Counted from the first letter of the stretch, positions 11,176 to 22,555 are shown. The stretch: DNA of 64,000 nt from Diplolepis rosae (GCA_030998225.1 JAPYXD010000752.1:17252501-17316500), one strand, 5' to 3'. Numbers and translations are program-made. Notes: a model not told the origin generated them from the sequence alone.

Positions 11176-11423
11176 TTAAGGTTATATAAAACTATTTGCA
11201 ATGATCTTATCTGTCCTTCATTCTCGAATTAGTTTTATAAACTTCAAAAATATTTTTTTCCGTTTAAAGGAACCAATTTCAATTTGAGTCGCAACAGAAC
11301 GGAACCTCTAGTTTTTTTCCATGGAGAATGGTACGATCTGTACATCTCAGTGATCTGCAGCTCTGCTCATTTTTCGAATCTAGATTTCAGAAGACTAGAA
11401 AAATAATTATTAAATTTAAACAG

Positions 11424-11900
11424 TTATGTCCTAATTAAGGTGTATCCGCGTCGTCTCAAGGACACGCACAGAGTGCGGTATGCGTGCAAGTTTCTATTAA
11501 AGTTTAAGTTACCGATAGCATCTTGCATCTCGCGACTAGATTGTCTCGTGGCGGTCTGGTCCAGGTCTGCTGGACAAGTCGAACGTATTGTATAAATGTA
11601 GGTGCCAGGGGGCAAAGAATCCAAGTGTACTCTAGTGCTGAGTCAGGTGCCATGGCGCTTGCACCGTGCCCCGTTTCTCTAAGCGGGGGTCGTTTTGCTG
11701 CGGTCGATACGGCAACACCGCGCCCCACCGCACACACTCTCTCTCTCTCCCATACCAGTGCATGTGTTAACTACATTACTGCACGTACCGGCATCCTTGC
11801 TCACTCTGTCCGTGATGCGATCTGGCAACATCGCGCCTTGAGCTGTTCGTGAGAGGAGGGCTGGGCTGTGCTCTTCTGTTCTGTGCACTCACACATCGCG
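11424..11900. other. GC-richer non-repetitive segment, possible host regulatory/leader DNA
   Basis: Base composition changes sharply here, and the sequence does not match the repeats elsewhere in the window. It has a (CT)n tract near 11740-11750 and open frames in several phases on both strands, as expected of GC-rich DNA. No protein family is recognisable. A promoter, untranslated exon or conserved regulatory element is possible. The basis is composition only. Confidence 0.3.
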
Positions 11901-12800
11901 GAGGTGGATACGGAACCAGGCAACTCTCTTGTTTTACTTGTTTTACGCATATGCAGTGTTGAAGCGCCGAAATGAGAAAATTACAAACGATGAGCTGACG
12001 CTAAATGTCTGACCACAGCAGTTATAAATGATGGAATGTTCCATACCCAGCCAATGAAATAATATATAAAACATTTTACTTCCCAGTATAATCGTAGGAG
12101 TTTCAGGCTTGTAGTTTGTTTGACACAATTCAACAATAGTATTTTTTATCAGAGACTATTTTGATATTTTTTAAAAGGCTGGGCATTATTTTGTCAAGTA
12201 ATTTTTAACGGTTGATAAACGTCTTTGGCGTTTGAGAGTTTATTACTTACTATAAAAACTTACATAAGATTACTACTAAATTATATGGACATTGTGAAAC
12301 ATTCTGAAATGAACCTCTGGATAGTATGAGAGCATATAAAATTATTTAAACAAAATAACATCAGATATAACTTTTTTCATAAATGAAAAAATGTGCGTTC
12401 TTGAATTTTCTATAAGAATGTATGTTTGAAAGATTAAAATTCTAAAAGTTGTAAAAGATATGAGCAGCTCAAGAATATCAAATAATCTTATATAAATATT
12501 TTCAGCATATAATGTACAAAATAATACGATATAACGTGTGAAAAAGGAATTTCAAATCGGAGTAGCCTTAAAGTATTTTTTTTTTTTATAAACAATGCTC
12601 AAGTTAAGATATTCTAAGCGATAAGTTTGTTTGGAAAACATCCACTAAATGATAAAATATTTCTAAAGCTTTTGATAATAAATTTCAACTGAAAGTTAAT
12701 GAATCGTTTAGGTGACGCCATGGTAGTAACATAAGGATAAGGTTATTAAAAATAGCTAAACTATATTTTGTTATAAATTTGAATTTTTTTCGCATTTTCC
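11901..12800. other. AT-rich DNA, no gene seen
   Basis: No coding exon, RNA or repeat structure could be supported. Confidence 0.4.
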
Positions 12801-12814
12801 CGCTCTATTCAAAT

Positions 12815-13650
12815 ACAAAATGGGTACCCGGCTTTACAAGTTCGTAAGTCTACGCACGTCTCATTTGTCGAACGTCACGCAAGACCCCCTCGTGTATACC
12901 TATTTCTGCTTTCATAACGTCTGCATGGCAGTAGCACTCGCTCTAAGAGAATCTCAAAAATCTGTAAAAGCTGCCAACAGTGGGAGAGAGCTCACAAAGG
13001 CCAAGATCTCTCATTTCGGTTGCTAATATACAGATTATTCAGATATACCTACAGCAGCGTTGATAGCTGCTTAGTTTCTGAGGCGAACAGGAGTGTAAGT
13101 GATTAGAAAGAGGAGAACGAGAGAACATTGCTGTGTTACCAAACGCACAACAAAGACAGAGATACTTCCGAGAACTTCGGAGCTCGCAAACCGGCAACAC
13201 TGTCAGAGATAAATAGAAACGACGAACAGAGACTCGGCTATACTGCGAGTGCGAGGAGAGATAGACGAACCGTTAGTCGAGTAGATGTAAGCGAGACGGA
13301 TAAACGACAGTCGGGTCGAGGGAAACTATACCATACCACTCCACTCTTTTCGCCTCTATACGATATACGTCGCCTGAACGTGCCACACAAAAGCGGCAGC
13401 TGCCTACCAGAGGCGAGCCTTTTACTGTCTTTGCACACACCACACTCACTCATGAGGCATATAACCGTGTTTGGCGTGTTTTTATTATCGCGAACCAACC
13501 AACGAGAAAGCAACCTCGCCTGTTGCCGGTTATTTTCGCTCGATATCGTGCGTAAGAGCGAGAAACTTAATGCGCGACCGAGATCCAGGAAGGAAAGGGA
13601 CAGAATAAGAACACGAAACATCCAACTTTCTTCAGGTTCATAATCCTAAT
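12815..13650. other. GC-richer non-repetitive segment, possible promoter or 5' leader
   Basis: The stretch has balanced composition and CpG-containing words, and carries a 171-codon open plus-strand frame at 13128-13643 overlapped by a 127-codon minus-strand frame. Neither frame has a recognisable domain, and the plus frame is rich in Arg and Ser, typical of chance reading through GC-rich DNA. I read it as possible transcribed leader or regulatory DNA of a host gene rather than a protein gene. Confidence 0.3.
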
Positions 13651-14135
13651 CCTCCTTTTTTCTGCTTCCATTTCTTCTTCTCAATCTTCTTTTTGATCCT
13701 AGCTTCCTACCTAGATATCTATTCTTTTGTTGCACATTTCGCTTATGAAAGATATTTCACGAGGTTCATTCTCTAATATATTTAACACGCGATATATTCT
13801 CTCTCAACGTTTTGGGCTGTTAATAAAATTTGTTTAGAAAGTACGATCTGAGAAGTGTAACTGTTAGTGAGGGATTAGAATACCGGATTAGCTTAAACTA
13901 AACGGCATCGTAAATTATGGACGCTTGAAGCTACCGGTGGGCTCTACTAAACGTGGAACGTGGGTTTAGTAAATGAGGTTAGGGAGAGAAAAGTAGTACC
14001 TACTGCGCGCGCAGCACGTTTTTTGTTTGCTGGAAATAACATTGGATTAGTGGAAATACTACTGGGTAAATATGGTGTAAACCTCGTTGGTGAATGAAAT
14101 TAGAATCACTGTAAAAAACCTCGGGTTGAAAAGTA
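13651..14135. other. No gene recognised
   Basis: Nothing in this stretch matches a gene or a repeat family I can define. Confidence 0.35.
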
Positions 14136-14139
14136 TTAA

Positions 14140-14437
14140 GGGCATGTGATACTTGAGAAAAGTAATAAGTTCATATGAATAATTTGGTTTTATTTATTTT
14201 ATTTTCAAAATTTCGGGAATGTTAGAAAAGATAAACACGGACGTAGATAGACTACTTTTGGTTTTGAAAATGGAAAAAAAAATTCCGATATATTTTGCTA
14301 AAATTCAACTCTACGTCCGTTTTTATTTTCTCTAACATTTCCGAAATTTTCAAAATAAAATTTTATGTACTTTGGACACAAACATGTAGAAACCTAAAAT
14401 CAATAATATTTGCTAATTTCCTAGGTATCACATGCCT
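14140..14437. mobile_element. TTAA element, family P2, 298 bp fold-back
   Basis: TTAA lies at 14136-14139 and 14438-14441. The ends are GGGCATGTGATAC and GTATCACATGCC. The arms continue inwards (GGACGTAGATAG on the left, TACGTCCGTTTTTATT on the right), so most of the element can fold back. It is non-coding. This is the best-preserved copy of a family with partial copies near 6600, 22648, 42580, 49095, 54550 and 56085. Confidence 0.75.
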
Positions 14438-14689
14438 TTAAAATTTATTAAAATTTTGAATGTGTTTTAATTCTGCATTTCGATGCGAAGAAAATTCCAA
14501 ATGTATTAGATTGCATTAGGCTTCATTACGCTAAATACGAAACGGCAGTTGGATGGTTCGCATTAAAAAGTATTGGTTCGTATCAAGGCCATGCACAGTG
14601 GTCTGAAACGCTCGAAAAGCTGGCCAAAAATTAAATTGTTTGTGAAACAACTTGAAAATTTGTAATCTATTGTTTCAAGGGTCGGGGAA

Positions 14690-15090
14690 TTTTAATTTTA
14701 GGTTAAAATATTCAAAAACAATATGTCGGAACGACTTTAAATGAAGTGACATCACGCTGGAGATAATATGTACTCAGGGGTTTTGGGAGTCAGGAGTTTC
14801 GAATTTTGCGTTTAAATGTTCAAAAACAATATGGCCGTTCCAAAATGGCGGGCTGACTTCAAATGAAGGGACTTCACGCTCGCAAAAATAAGTACTTAGG
14901 GGTTTTCAGGGTCGAAAAATTCGAATTTGGGGTTCAACTTCTCAAAAACAAAATGGCCTATCTACAATAGCGGACCTTTCTTAAAGAAAGTTACGTTACT
15001 CTCGTGAACATAAGAACTAAAGGTCTTTCGAGGTCGAGAATTTCGAATTTGAAGATTTACTTTTTTCGAAACAAAAAAAAAAAACAAAAA
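14690..15090. repeat. Diverged tandem repeat, about 110-125 bp period
   Basis: Each unit runs from GGGGTTTT...GGTCGAGAATTTCGAATTT through TTCTCAAAAACAAAATGGCC. The CAAAAACAA landmark falls near 14712, 14821, 14943 and, degenerate, 15067. Three to four units are visible. No coding meaning is seen. Confidence 0.65.
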
Positions 15091-15925
15091 AATGCAACAA
15101 AATGACGGAGTTTTGAAAAAAAAAATTAAAATTTTGCTCAAAAATCTGGTGGATTTTGGCGTGGCAAAATTATATTTTTCATCCAAACATAAAACTGGAG
15201 GGTCATTGTATGGAAGAACAAATACACAATAAGCTAAAAAAAGACGCAAGTCGATCGAATGATTTGTTATCGAGTTACAGCTGCAGCAAAATTAAAAAAT
15301 GTAGTTTTGAGAAAAACGCGTTTAATGATAAAAGTACTGATTTCATTGTTATAAATTTTTAAGTATCATACCTAGAGCTAATCTGCTATTCCAAGTTCAT
15401 ACAATTCTCTTATTTAAACAATTTTCTAAATAATTTTTTTGGCGCGTAGCATTGCTCTTATAAAATTTACCGCAATAATTACACACGAATTTTTGCTAAA
15501 ACTTCCAAATAATACTCTTTGGTTTTGGTATTTTTGTCCAAATACAAACTCTCATGACATGAGTCTCACTTTCTTAAAATCAAAGAAAGTCTTTCAAACA
15601 AATAATTTTCTTTGATTCAATCAAATCTTTATTCTAAGTGTATCAAACTATGAATGAATGCTTCGAGTCTAAAAGTAATTGAAATTATTGAGAGCATTTA
15701 CACCAGAGCTCTGTCTATTTAAATATCTTGAAATTTAAAAACTGTAACACTAAGGAATTTTAAAAAGAAAGCCAGCGGCTGCTGTTTATTGTGTAACTTT
15801 TTACGAGAATTGATGATTTTGATAAAATATTGAAGTACATTTTTTAAGTAATTATCAATATTGAAATAAATTTTAATTTGCTGTTACGCATTCAAAAATA
15901 TTTAAATTACTTTTCGAAGTAGCAA
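15091..15925. other. AT-rich DNA, no gene seen
   Basis: It contains a fragment near 15590-15630 resembling the Gln/Asn-like AAAGATTTGATTGAATC element at 52561. Otherwise no feature can be supported. Confidence 0.35.
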
Positions 15926-15934
15926 AATTTAAGC

Positions 15935-16255
15935 TAATGCGATATTTTGCATTAAAAAGTTTTCACTTCATGCACAACATTTCTCTCATTCGATCGCATT
16001 TAAAATCATTGAAACTAATACGATCTTTCAAATTAAAAAGTTTTCTCTCTCCCGGAACATTCCTATCATTTAATCGTATTCAAAAGTATTCAAACTAATG
16101 CGAACTCTCGAATTGATAAGTTTTCACTCGTTTAGAAAATTCGTTTCATTCTTTCACTTTCAAAAGCATTCAAACCAATACGAACTCTCGATTTAAGGAG
16201 TTTTCATTTCACATTGCGTGCAAAAATTTGTATTTTTCGGATTGAAACGCATTTA
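15935..16255. repeat. 80-bp tandem repeat, four units
   Basis: The landmark TAATGCGA/TAATACGA followed by AAAAAGTTTTC starts at 15935, 16016, 16096 and about 16175, about 80 bp apart, with 20-30 per cent divergence between units. It is unrelated in sequence to the 80-bp array at 2226. Confidence 0.7.
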
Positions 16256-16810
16256 AAAACTAAATGTTGTATACGAAGTATCGCATTTAAAATTTTTGGG
16301 CTAAACTCTAATGCGAAGCTGACGCATAACCATTGTAAAAAATCAACATTTTTTAAAATCCTTCGTCCACGTAGTAGCTAGTAAAATTTACTAATGAATC
16401 CCGTTAGAAGTTTTGATTGGAGGTAATTCAGTTTTGAACAGCACTGGGTAAAGTACAACGCTTTTTTTGTCCCTTGACAAAATTGCATATAACTCGGACA
16501 TGCATTAATATTTTGCTATACAAAAATTATTGTAACTTTTTGAAACATGTATTATTTGAGTAAAAAGATATTGGTGAAGAAATAAATAAACCAGTCTTTT
16601 AAAAAAATTCGTGAAAAAACCTTTTCTTGTCTTTCTAATTAACATTAACCCAGTAATTGAAAAAAATTTCTTAGTTAACTTTCTTTTCTAAATTTAAAAA
16701 ATCTCTAGTGTGTTTACAAAAATGATTTTTGAATTTACAAAAACCATTTTTGTTACAAATTACTTTGTTTGAATGAAAATAATATAATTTTTGTTAATTT
16801 CTTGTTATTT
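16256..16810. other. AT-rich DNA, no gene seen
   Basis: No exon, RNA or repeat boundary is supported. Confidence 0.35.
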
Positions 16811-16990
16811 TGGCATAGGGTCAGTTTCATCTTTTTTTATTTGATTAAAAATATCACTATTAGATGTGAAAATGCGCAAAAAGAAAAAAAGGCAAACGTT
16901 TCGGCCACATATGGGGGCCCTCTTCAGTGCCATAAATTCAAAGATTAATTAAAAATTTCTGTAGAACATTACTTTAAAATCAAATACATA
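16811..16990 (-). mobile_element. Penelope-like element terminal fragment
   Basis: This 180-bp block (TTTGGCATAGGGTCAGTTTC ... TGCCATAAATTCAAAG) is the same end sequence found at 43048-43200 and, inverted, at 44610-44755. It includes a hammerhead ribozyme on the minus strand. No coding part of the element is recognisable next to it. Confidence 0.65.
16891..16931 (-). ncRNA. Hammerhead ribozyme HH1 (GGCA/UGCC family)
   Basis: Minus strand: stem I GGCA/UGCC, core CUGAAGA, stem II GGCC/GGCC, then GAAA, then the palindrome ACGU as a minimal stem III, and the cleavage triplet GUU. All invariant core bases of the CUGANGA...GAAA consensus are present. Its location in a Penelope-like terminal repeat fits the known association of minimal hammerheads with Penelope elements. 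Activity is inferred, not shown. Confidence 0.8.
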
Positions 16991-17699
16991 GTTTCAATGA
17001 ACAATTTCTTCTATTAAAATTCGTTATTTTAAATCAGAGCTATTTTTTTGAAACTTACAAAAAATTGTATCTTTAATATAAAAAGGAGGGTAAATAAACA
17101 ATGTTTTAAATTCGAATAAAAGTTTTCTCTGAGTTAAAATTCAATCAATGATACTTTGCATTTTCATGAGTCTTAAAAAAACTTGTAGTGTAACATAGAA
17201 ACGTGTCGAAGTTAATAGTTTATACTCGTTATTTTCCTTTTTCTATTCAATGTGCCTTGAATATACCATTTCTAAGTACTCCAACATACCCTTGAATACA
17301 ATATGTCTACGAAGGCGCAATATTTGCATTTTAAATGAGTTTTCGCTTTAAAAGAAAACGTAATTAGTCATTTCTTAGCGAAAATTTATTTTGAAATTGC
17401 ATGTTTCTCGTTTTGTAAAGAGATTATTTCCTTCAATTTTTGTTATATTGCTAGTAATTACTTTATTTCCTTATTAGATATATATTTGTACTGATAAGAC
17501 AGTAAAAGAATAAGGTTTCAAAAATCTATTATATACTAAATAAATAACCATAATATTGTAGATATAAATCACATTTTATTAATGTTACTAAATTTGGTTT
17601 TAATTTCAAATAAAAAAGGAAATTAAGTTTATTTAAGGATCTATTTCTGTAAGTTTCTAATAAATTACATGATTGAAATAATTTATTTTCTTCAAAATA

Positions 17700-18615
17700 T
17701 CACAATAAGGAGAAAAAAAATCGTAGACTTTATTTAAGTAAAAGATTTTGCATTTCAACGCTTATTTCGTATCTCACATATTTTGGTTAAAGAAGTGGAA
17801 TTCTTGATTTTCAATAGTGTTTTTAAAATTAAAACATTAAATATACATCCTGTCGAAAAATGTTCTGATGAAAATTTGTAGGCCTCATTTTGACAAATAA
17901 TTTTCCATTTTAGCGTTTTTTTCACATCTCACATATTTTGTTTAAAAAATGGAATTTAAAAATTTTAATCCTGTTTTTTAAAATTGGAACAAAAAAATAC
18001 ATTTTTTATCAGAAACTGTCAGACAAAATTTTTTGGTTTTATTGATACAATTTCGCATTCTTAGTTTTCTTTTGTATTCCACATATTATGGTTAAAAATT
18101 GAATTTTCGATTTTCGAGAAAAAATAAAAATATACATCTAATGAAAAAATGTTGCGATTCAAATTTGTAGATATTTATGTAGTAAACAATTTTGTATCAT
18201 AACTTTTTTTTCGTATAATTTAACTAGGAAATGGAATTTGAATATTGATTTTTTTTCAAGTTTTAACATACTATAACTTTCCTAATTTTTGTTTAATAAA
18301 AAAATGTCATTACTATTATTACTAGTAATTTATGAGCACTATCAGAAATCAATGTTACAATTTTTGATTTTTTGAACAAAAAAAATTTCAAAAACACAAA
18401 AAATGCTTTATTTTAACAATTTTAGTTGGATGTGGCTGGTTAACGAACTTTTTATTACTTTTTCCGTTACAGACACTTTCGTAAAAACCGTTTTTCTGAT
18501 TCAGGGGGTCTCAAAACGTAAAGATTTGATGAAAATTCTGAAAGTAATTTTTTACATAAAACCAATACCTTCTCATTTATGACAAGAATGTAAAAATTAG
18601 AGAGAAGAATATGTT
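17700..18615. repeat. About 1-kb dispersed repeat, inverted copy 2
   Basis: Reverse complement of much of 4930-5960. It contains TTGGATGTGGCTGGTTAACG, ACACTTTCGTAAAAACCG, the TCAGGGGGTCTC motif and several phrases of the TTCGTATCTCACATATTTTGG type. It forms a long inverted repeat with 19070-19720. Confidence 0.65.
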
Positions 18616-18900
18616 GTAAATTTTTTGTTGCTTCTGAGCAAATTAATGGCCTTGGCCGATGGGCACTCGGCACTCGTCGGTAAGCCATCACTCGAGTACG
18701 AGACAAAGTACTTAGAGGTCACTGCACCATTTCCTTGCATGAAGCCTGTGCAACGTCTTCTACAGCCACGGTCATACGATCCGCAACTCAGTCGCCTGCA
18801 CTTTCGGCGCAAACTCGTGATTATCATACCCTGCGCGAAAAGGTGAAACGACCCACTTTTATCTCCATTCCTGGGTTAGAGCTCTGCATGCTTCTTACAA
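18616..18900. other. GC-richer insert between inverted repeat arms
   Basis: The stretch is distinct in composition from both arms of the surrounding inverted repeat. It has overlapping open frames on both strands (for example 18625-18846 plus, 18597-18827 minus) but no recognisable protein family. It may be captured host sequence. Confidence 0.3.
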
Positions 18901-19069
18901 GCTTACATTATAACTTATTTCGTAAGCGACATTCCCAATTTATCATTATTATTATTGTTGCATTATATATTTTTAAATTCCCATCATATATGTAAAGGCT
19001 TTAGACTTGTGTATAGCAAACTAAAATTTAGAAAAAAGTAATACAAAAACAAATAATAAGAACAAATTG

Positions 19070-19720
19070 CAATACTGGTTTCTGATAGTTCTCATAAAAC
19101 TCCACTAATTATCCTATTAATATTTTATGATTAAACTAAAATTAGAAAAGTTATAATATGTTGAAACTTGAAAAAAATCAATATTCAAATTCCATTTCCC
19201 AGTTAAATTATACGAAAAAAAAGTTATGATACAAAATTGTTTACTACATAAAGATCTACAAGCTTGAATCGCAACATTTTTTCATAAGATGTATATTTTT
19301 ATTTATAATTTAAAATATTGAAAATCGAAAATTCAATTGCAATCGAAAGACCTGGGCTCGAATCCCAGCGCAGTCGAAAGCGTCTTTTTTCCACAGAAAG
19401 ATTTTCAAATTCGTTAAATATTTTAACAATAGTATGTGAAATATGAAAAAAAATTAAGATTGCAAAATTGTTCGTTTCAATAAGATCTACAAATTTGGTC
19501 TGACATAGTTTCTGGTAAAACGTATATTTTTCATTTTAAGTTTTAAAAACACAATTAAAGTTTAAAAATTCCATTATATAAAAAAATATGTGATATACGA
19601 AAAAGACGTCGAGATGAAAAATTATTTGCCTAAATGAGGTCTACAATTTCTCAGTAGGACATTTTTTGACAAGGTATGTATTTTATGATTTGATTTTAAA
19701 TTGCATACGATATTGTTGTT
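19070..19720. repeat. Dispersed repeat, copy 3 (same orientation as 4930-5960)
   Basis: It aligns with 5283-5960 through TCTGATAG...CTCATAAA, CCAGTTAAATTATACGA and AACATTTTTTCATAAGATG. At 19335-19410 it is interrupted by the tail of a tRNA-like repeat (GACCTGGGCTCGAATCCCAG, then GCGCAGTCGAAAGCGTC). That interruption marks the tRNA-like repeat as the younger insertion. Confidence 0.6.
19335..19410 (+). repeat. tRNA-like repeat, partial copy
   Basis: It begins in the anticodon-arm region (GCAATCGAAAGACC) and keeps the T-arm (CTGGG/CCCAG around CTCGAAT) and the TTCCACAGAAAGATT tail, without the 5' half. It is inserted into the ~1-kb dispersed repeat. Confidence 0.6.
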
Positions 19721-19770
19721 AATAATTGGCCTTAGGGTCTAGAAATAATAACTCAGACGGTTACATGCTT

Positions 19771-19809
19771 TCAAACGTTTCGACTCTGTTCGGAATCCTC
19801 ATTAGTGAT
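19771..19809 (-). ncRNA. Hammerhead ribozyme HH2, mutated core
   Basis: Minus strand: stem II GAUUC/GAGUC around CGAACA, then GAAAC and GUU. The core reads CUAAUGA instead of CUGAUGA (G5 to A), a change at an essential catalytic position, and stem I is only about 3 bp. It is related to HH5-HH8 and probably inactive. The block around it (GGCCTTAGGGTCTAGAAATAA) matches the Penelope ends at 61340 and 62965. Confidence 0.65.
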
Positions 19810-19819
19810 ATTTATTTTT

Positions 19820-20540
19820 AAAATATTAAAAGCAATAAATAAAATATTGTACATTTAAGCCCTATTTTGGAATGAACTTTTGTAATGTGAAAAAATTTAA
19901 GAAAAACGTGAGAAAATTTACATAAAACTGTACAGAAAATATGGATAAAATACCTTAATTTCCTTAGGAATAACCGTTAAAGTTCCGTAAAGGTGAATCA
20001 TCCGATTTCTTTAAAACTGTGTGTACTTACGTTTTTTGGCGCAATGATTACGAATATAATAGTGGAAATTGCCGACTAGCCGATTTTCATGGTAAAAACC
20101 ATGAAAACCCTATGTAAATAATGGTTTTTGGAGTTTATCTTAAAAAATACTGAACATTTTGGAATTTTTTTAGACAAATGCTATAGTTCCCATCAAAATA
20201 CATATTTTATGTCTTATAAATTTTGTCGATAGCACTAATACTTATCAAAAAATTCAATGAAAAAGTTTATGACATGAAACATTGCCGCGCATTGGACGTT
20301 CTTTTTAAAACACGATTGGGAAAACCTAACGCTCCTACTACTCGTACCTTTGTTACAATATCTCGAATTCTCCCTATATTTACGTATTTCAACACGCTGA
20401 TTACGAATATAATAGTGAAAATCTGACGCCTATTGCACTGAAATGTATTATACTTCATCAAATGTATCACTAATTGTTTCGGAAACTATGAATCGTTGAA
20501 AAAAATGCATATAACAAAAAATATGTATCTCGATGAAGTC
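19820..20540. other. AT-rich DNA, no gene seen
   Basis: Overlapping short frames exist on both strands at 20223-20470, but none carries a motif. No RNA or repeat boundary is supported. Confidence 0.35.
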
Positions 20541-20542
20541 TA

Positions 20543-20743
20543 CACACTGAGAAAACAGTTTTGTCAAATCAACAAAAATATTTGGTTAGTATTTAGCTAA
20601 CAAAAATCTTTTGTTGTGCCAACAAAACATTTTGCTATATCAAACAAATTTTGTTGGTTAAACAAAATGTTTTGTTGGGACAACAAAATATTTTGTCAGG
20701 ATAACAAAAAAAGTTTTGTTGGCTAAATTTTTTTCTCAGTGCA
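20543..20743. mobile_element. Short TIR element made of ACAAAA/TTTTGT palindromes
   Basis: The ends CACTGAGAAAA and TTTTCTCAGTG are inverted. The inside is a run of ATTTTGTTG/CAACAAAAT units in both orientations. Related AACAAAATNTTTTG stretches occur at about 23935-24240, 29100-29215 and 29755-29845. No target duplication could be fixed. Confidence 0.55.
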
Positions 20744-21027
20744 AATTATATTGGGAACATTTTACGAAATTTTGCATATTGGCTGAGATAAACGCCAAAA
20801 ACCAGGATTTTCATGGGGTTTTCAGGGTTTTTACCATAAATTAAAGGTTTGGTTAAATTTACTAAAGCTAATTGGTTAAAGTAACTAAACTTTTGGTTAA
20901 TTTCACCAGAAAAATGGTTTACTTATTATGATTACAAAATTCTGGTATATGTATATGTATAATAGTTTCAAGATACGCCGTTGGCAGCGTTACTGTCTAC
21001 ACAATCTGGCGCCTTTTCGTTTTTCGC

Positions 21028-21160
21028 TATACATGCAAGTCTCGTCATTTTGACTCTAGAGGGGCAGCCCCCACCACGCCACTTTTTCACTGACTCAGTG
21101 GGAAGGTGGTGTGGTGGGGGCTGCACCTCAAGAGTCAAAATGACGAGGCTTGTATACATG
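21028..21160. repeat. GC-rich perfect-looking hairpin, about 130 bp
   Basis: The left arm (TATACATGCAAGTCTCGTCA, then TTTTGACTCT and GCAGCCCCCACCAC) is matched by an inverted right arm ending CTTGTATACATG. The loop is about 30 bp around ACTGACTCAGT. Both strands translate to near-identical short peptides purely because of the symmetry, so no gene is called. Confidence 0.75.
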
Positions 21161-21486
21161 TTGATACCGGTTTCCTGTTAGTTATGTTGTGTATTAGGCC
21201 GTTTGCAAAAACAAGTGAAAACAAAAACAGGGTAGAGTCCAAAGGAATCTTGAAAATATCGCGTCTTGACTCGAATTATTTTTACAAAGTTTCAAAGAAA
21301 TTGAGAATAAAGTGTACGACAAAGGGGGGCCCGAAAGTGTTAATAGGAGTTATAATAGTTTGTTTTTGACAGATTTTGAATTTTCACAGGAAATTTGTGT
21401 ATGTGTGTATTTTAATTCATGTGCTTAAGATACAAAATTTTTGGTGAGATTAAAATCTGTCGTTTAAAAGAGGGAGGTAAAAAAAA

Positions 21487-22555
21487 GATTAGTTTTTAGT
21501 ATCGGCTCTTTGGTTTACCGCATGAGGATTACCAGCTATATGGGTCCTTTCAAGTATCATACTTTTTTTGTTATTATCGGATCTGTCAATTATTTTTACT
21601 TCATCGAAATTGAACTTGTGATCTGAGTGCCAAGTATTTTTGATTAAATCATTCCATTTTTCCAGGGGGTTGTAAACATCTTTTGTATGTTCATGTATTA
21701 TAGTCTTTAGGGGCCGTTTGTTGTATCTAAATATGCTGCTGTGCAGTCAGAGCAAGGGATATTGTAGACGACATTGGCAGTATCGAGTTTTGAAATAGGA
21801 TCTTTGGTTGATTTAAAAAGGTGTGAGAGGCCGTTGGTATTGCGAGGAGCGATTTTTATATTGAAAGGTTTGAGGATACCTGACAGTTTTTCAGATAAGC
21901 CTTGTACGTAAGGCAATGGTACATATTTAGGGGTTTGACCTGTTCAGTTTGGATGTATTGTGCGTATGTGTGTTTGGGACGCTTTCAGATACTTCGTGTG
22001 TGTGTATTCGTTTTACCCAGATGGAAATTTACAACCTTCTTAGTACCGCACGAGTACCGTAGAAGGATTTGCAGTACTGTCCAGTACAGGCATTGCTCCT
22101 TGTTTACAACTGGCACGGTACTGAGCCGCTCATAAATTCTGGCATGAATCCGACTTTTCCACCTGGATGGAAACACTTTTCGAAGGACGGTTTAATCTCT
22201 TTTTTGTAACGGAATTTAAAAATCCAAGTGGGTAATTGTTTTTTAGTAAAGTTGATTTGATTTTTTTGATATTTTTTTTTGTGGAAGCTTTTGTGCGCTA
22301 GGGTGATACCTCTGTCAAGTAAATTGTTGATAACATTAATTTTATAATTAAGTGGATGATGCGAATGATAGTGTAGAAACTGTCCGGACCACATCGGTTT
22401 TCTATACCAGTTAAATCTATGTATTTTCCGTCTCGAATAAAAAGAACATCCAGAAAACAAATTCTATTGTCTGATTACTCTTCTACTGTAAATTGTGTTT
22501 TGTGATAATACTTGTTATAAATATTTTTTATTACTGTAATTTCATTACTCGATAT
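21487..22555 (-). pseudogene. Penelope-like element remnant: RT C-terminus and GIY-YIG endonuclease
   Basis: Reading the minus strand from 22555 down, the sequence goes through an RT palm/thumb part with FLDV, then WYRKP, a segment like HPLNYKINVINNLLDRGI, and SFEKCFHP. After an interrupting short TIR element (22016-22167) it resumes at YVQGLSEKLSGILKPF, then the GIY-YIG start NVVYNIPCSDC and the later HxH and N-A-x-N-x-R region ending near 21490. Penelope RTs with a C-terminal GIY-YIG domain are a known family. The frame shifts at least twice and the usual glycine-rich YIG step reads YLDTT. The 5' two-thirds of the RT is missing. This is a dead copy. Confidence 0.75.
22016..22167. mobile_element. 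Family B miniature element inside the Penelope remnant
   Basis: The left end CCCAGATGGAAATTTAC and the right end CGACTTTTCCACCTGG(A) match the termini of the 8.2-kb element at 31595-39798 (CCCAGGTGGAAATTTAC ... CCGACTTTTCCACCTGGG). The inside contains CAGTACTG and CTGGCACGGTACTG words. It splits the Penelope frame between SFEKCFHP and YVQGLSEK. The flanking dinucleotides are TA and TG, an imperfect 2-bp duplication. Confidence 0.75.

Noticed and set aside
13128..13643. 171-codon plus-strand frame as a protein gene
   Set aside because: It is overlapped by an open minus-strand frame, is Arg/Ser-rich and has no domain or splice support. I kept the region only as a GC-rich, possibly regulatory segment.
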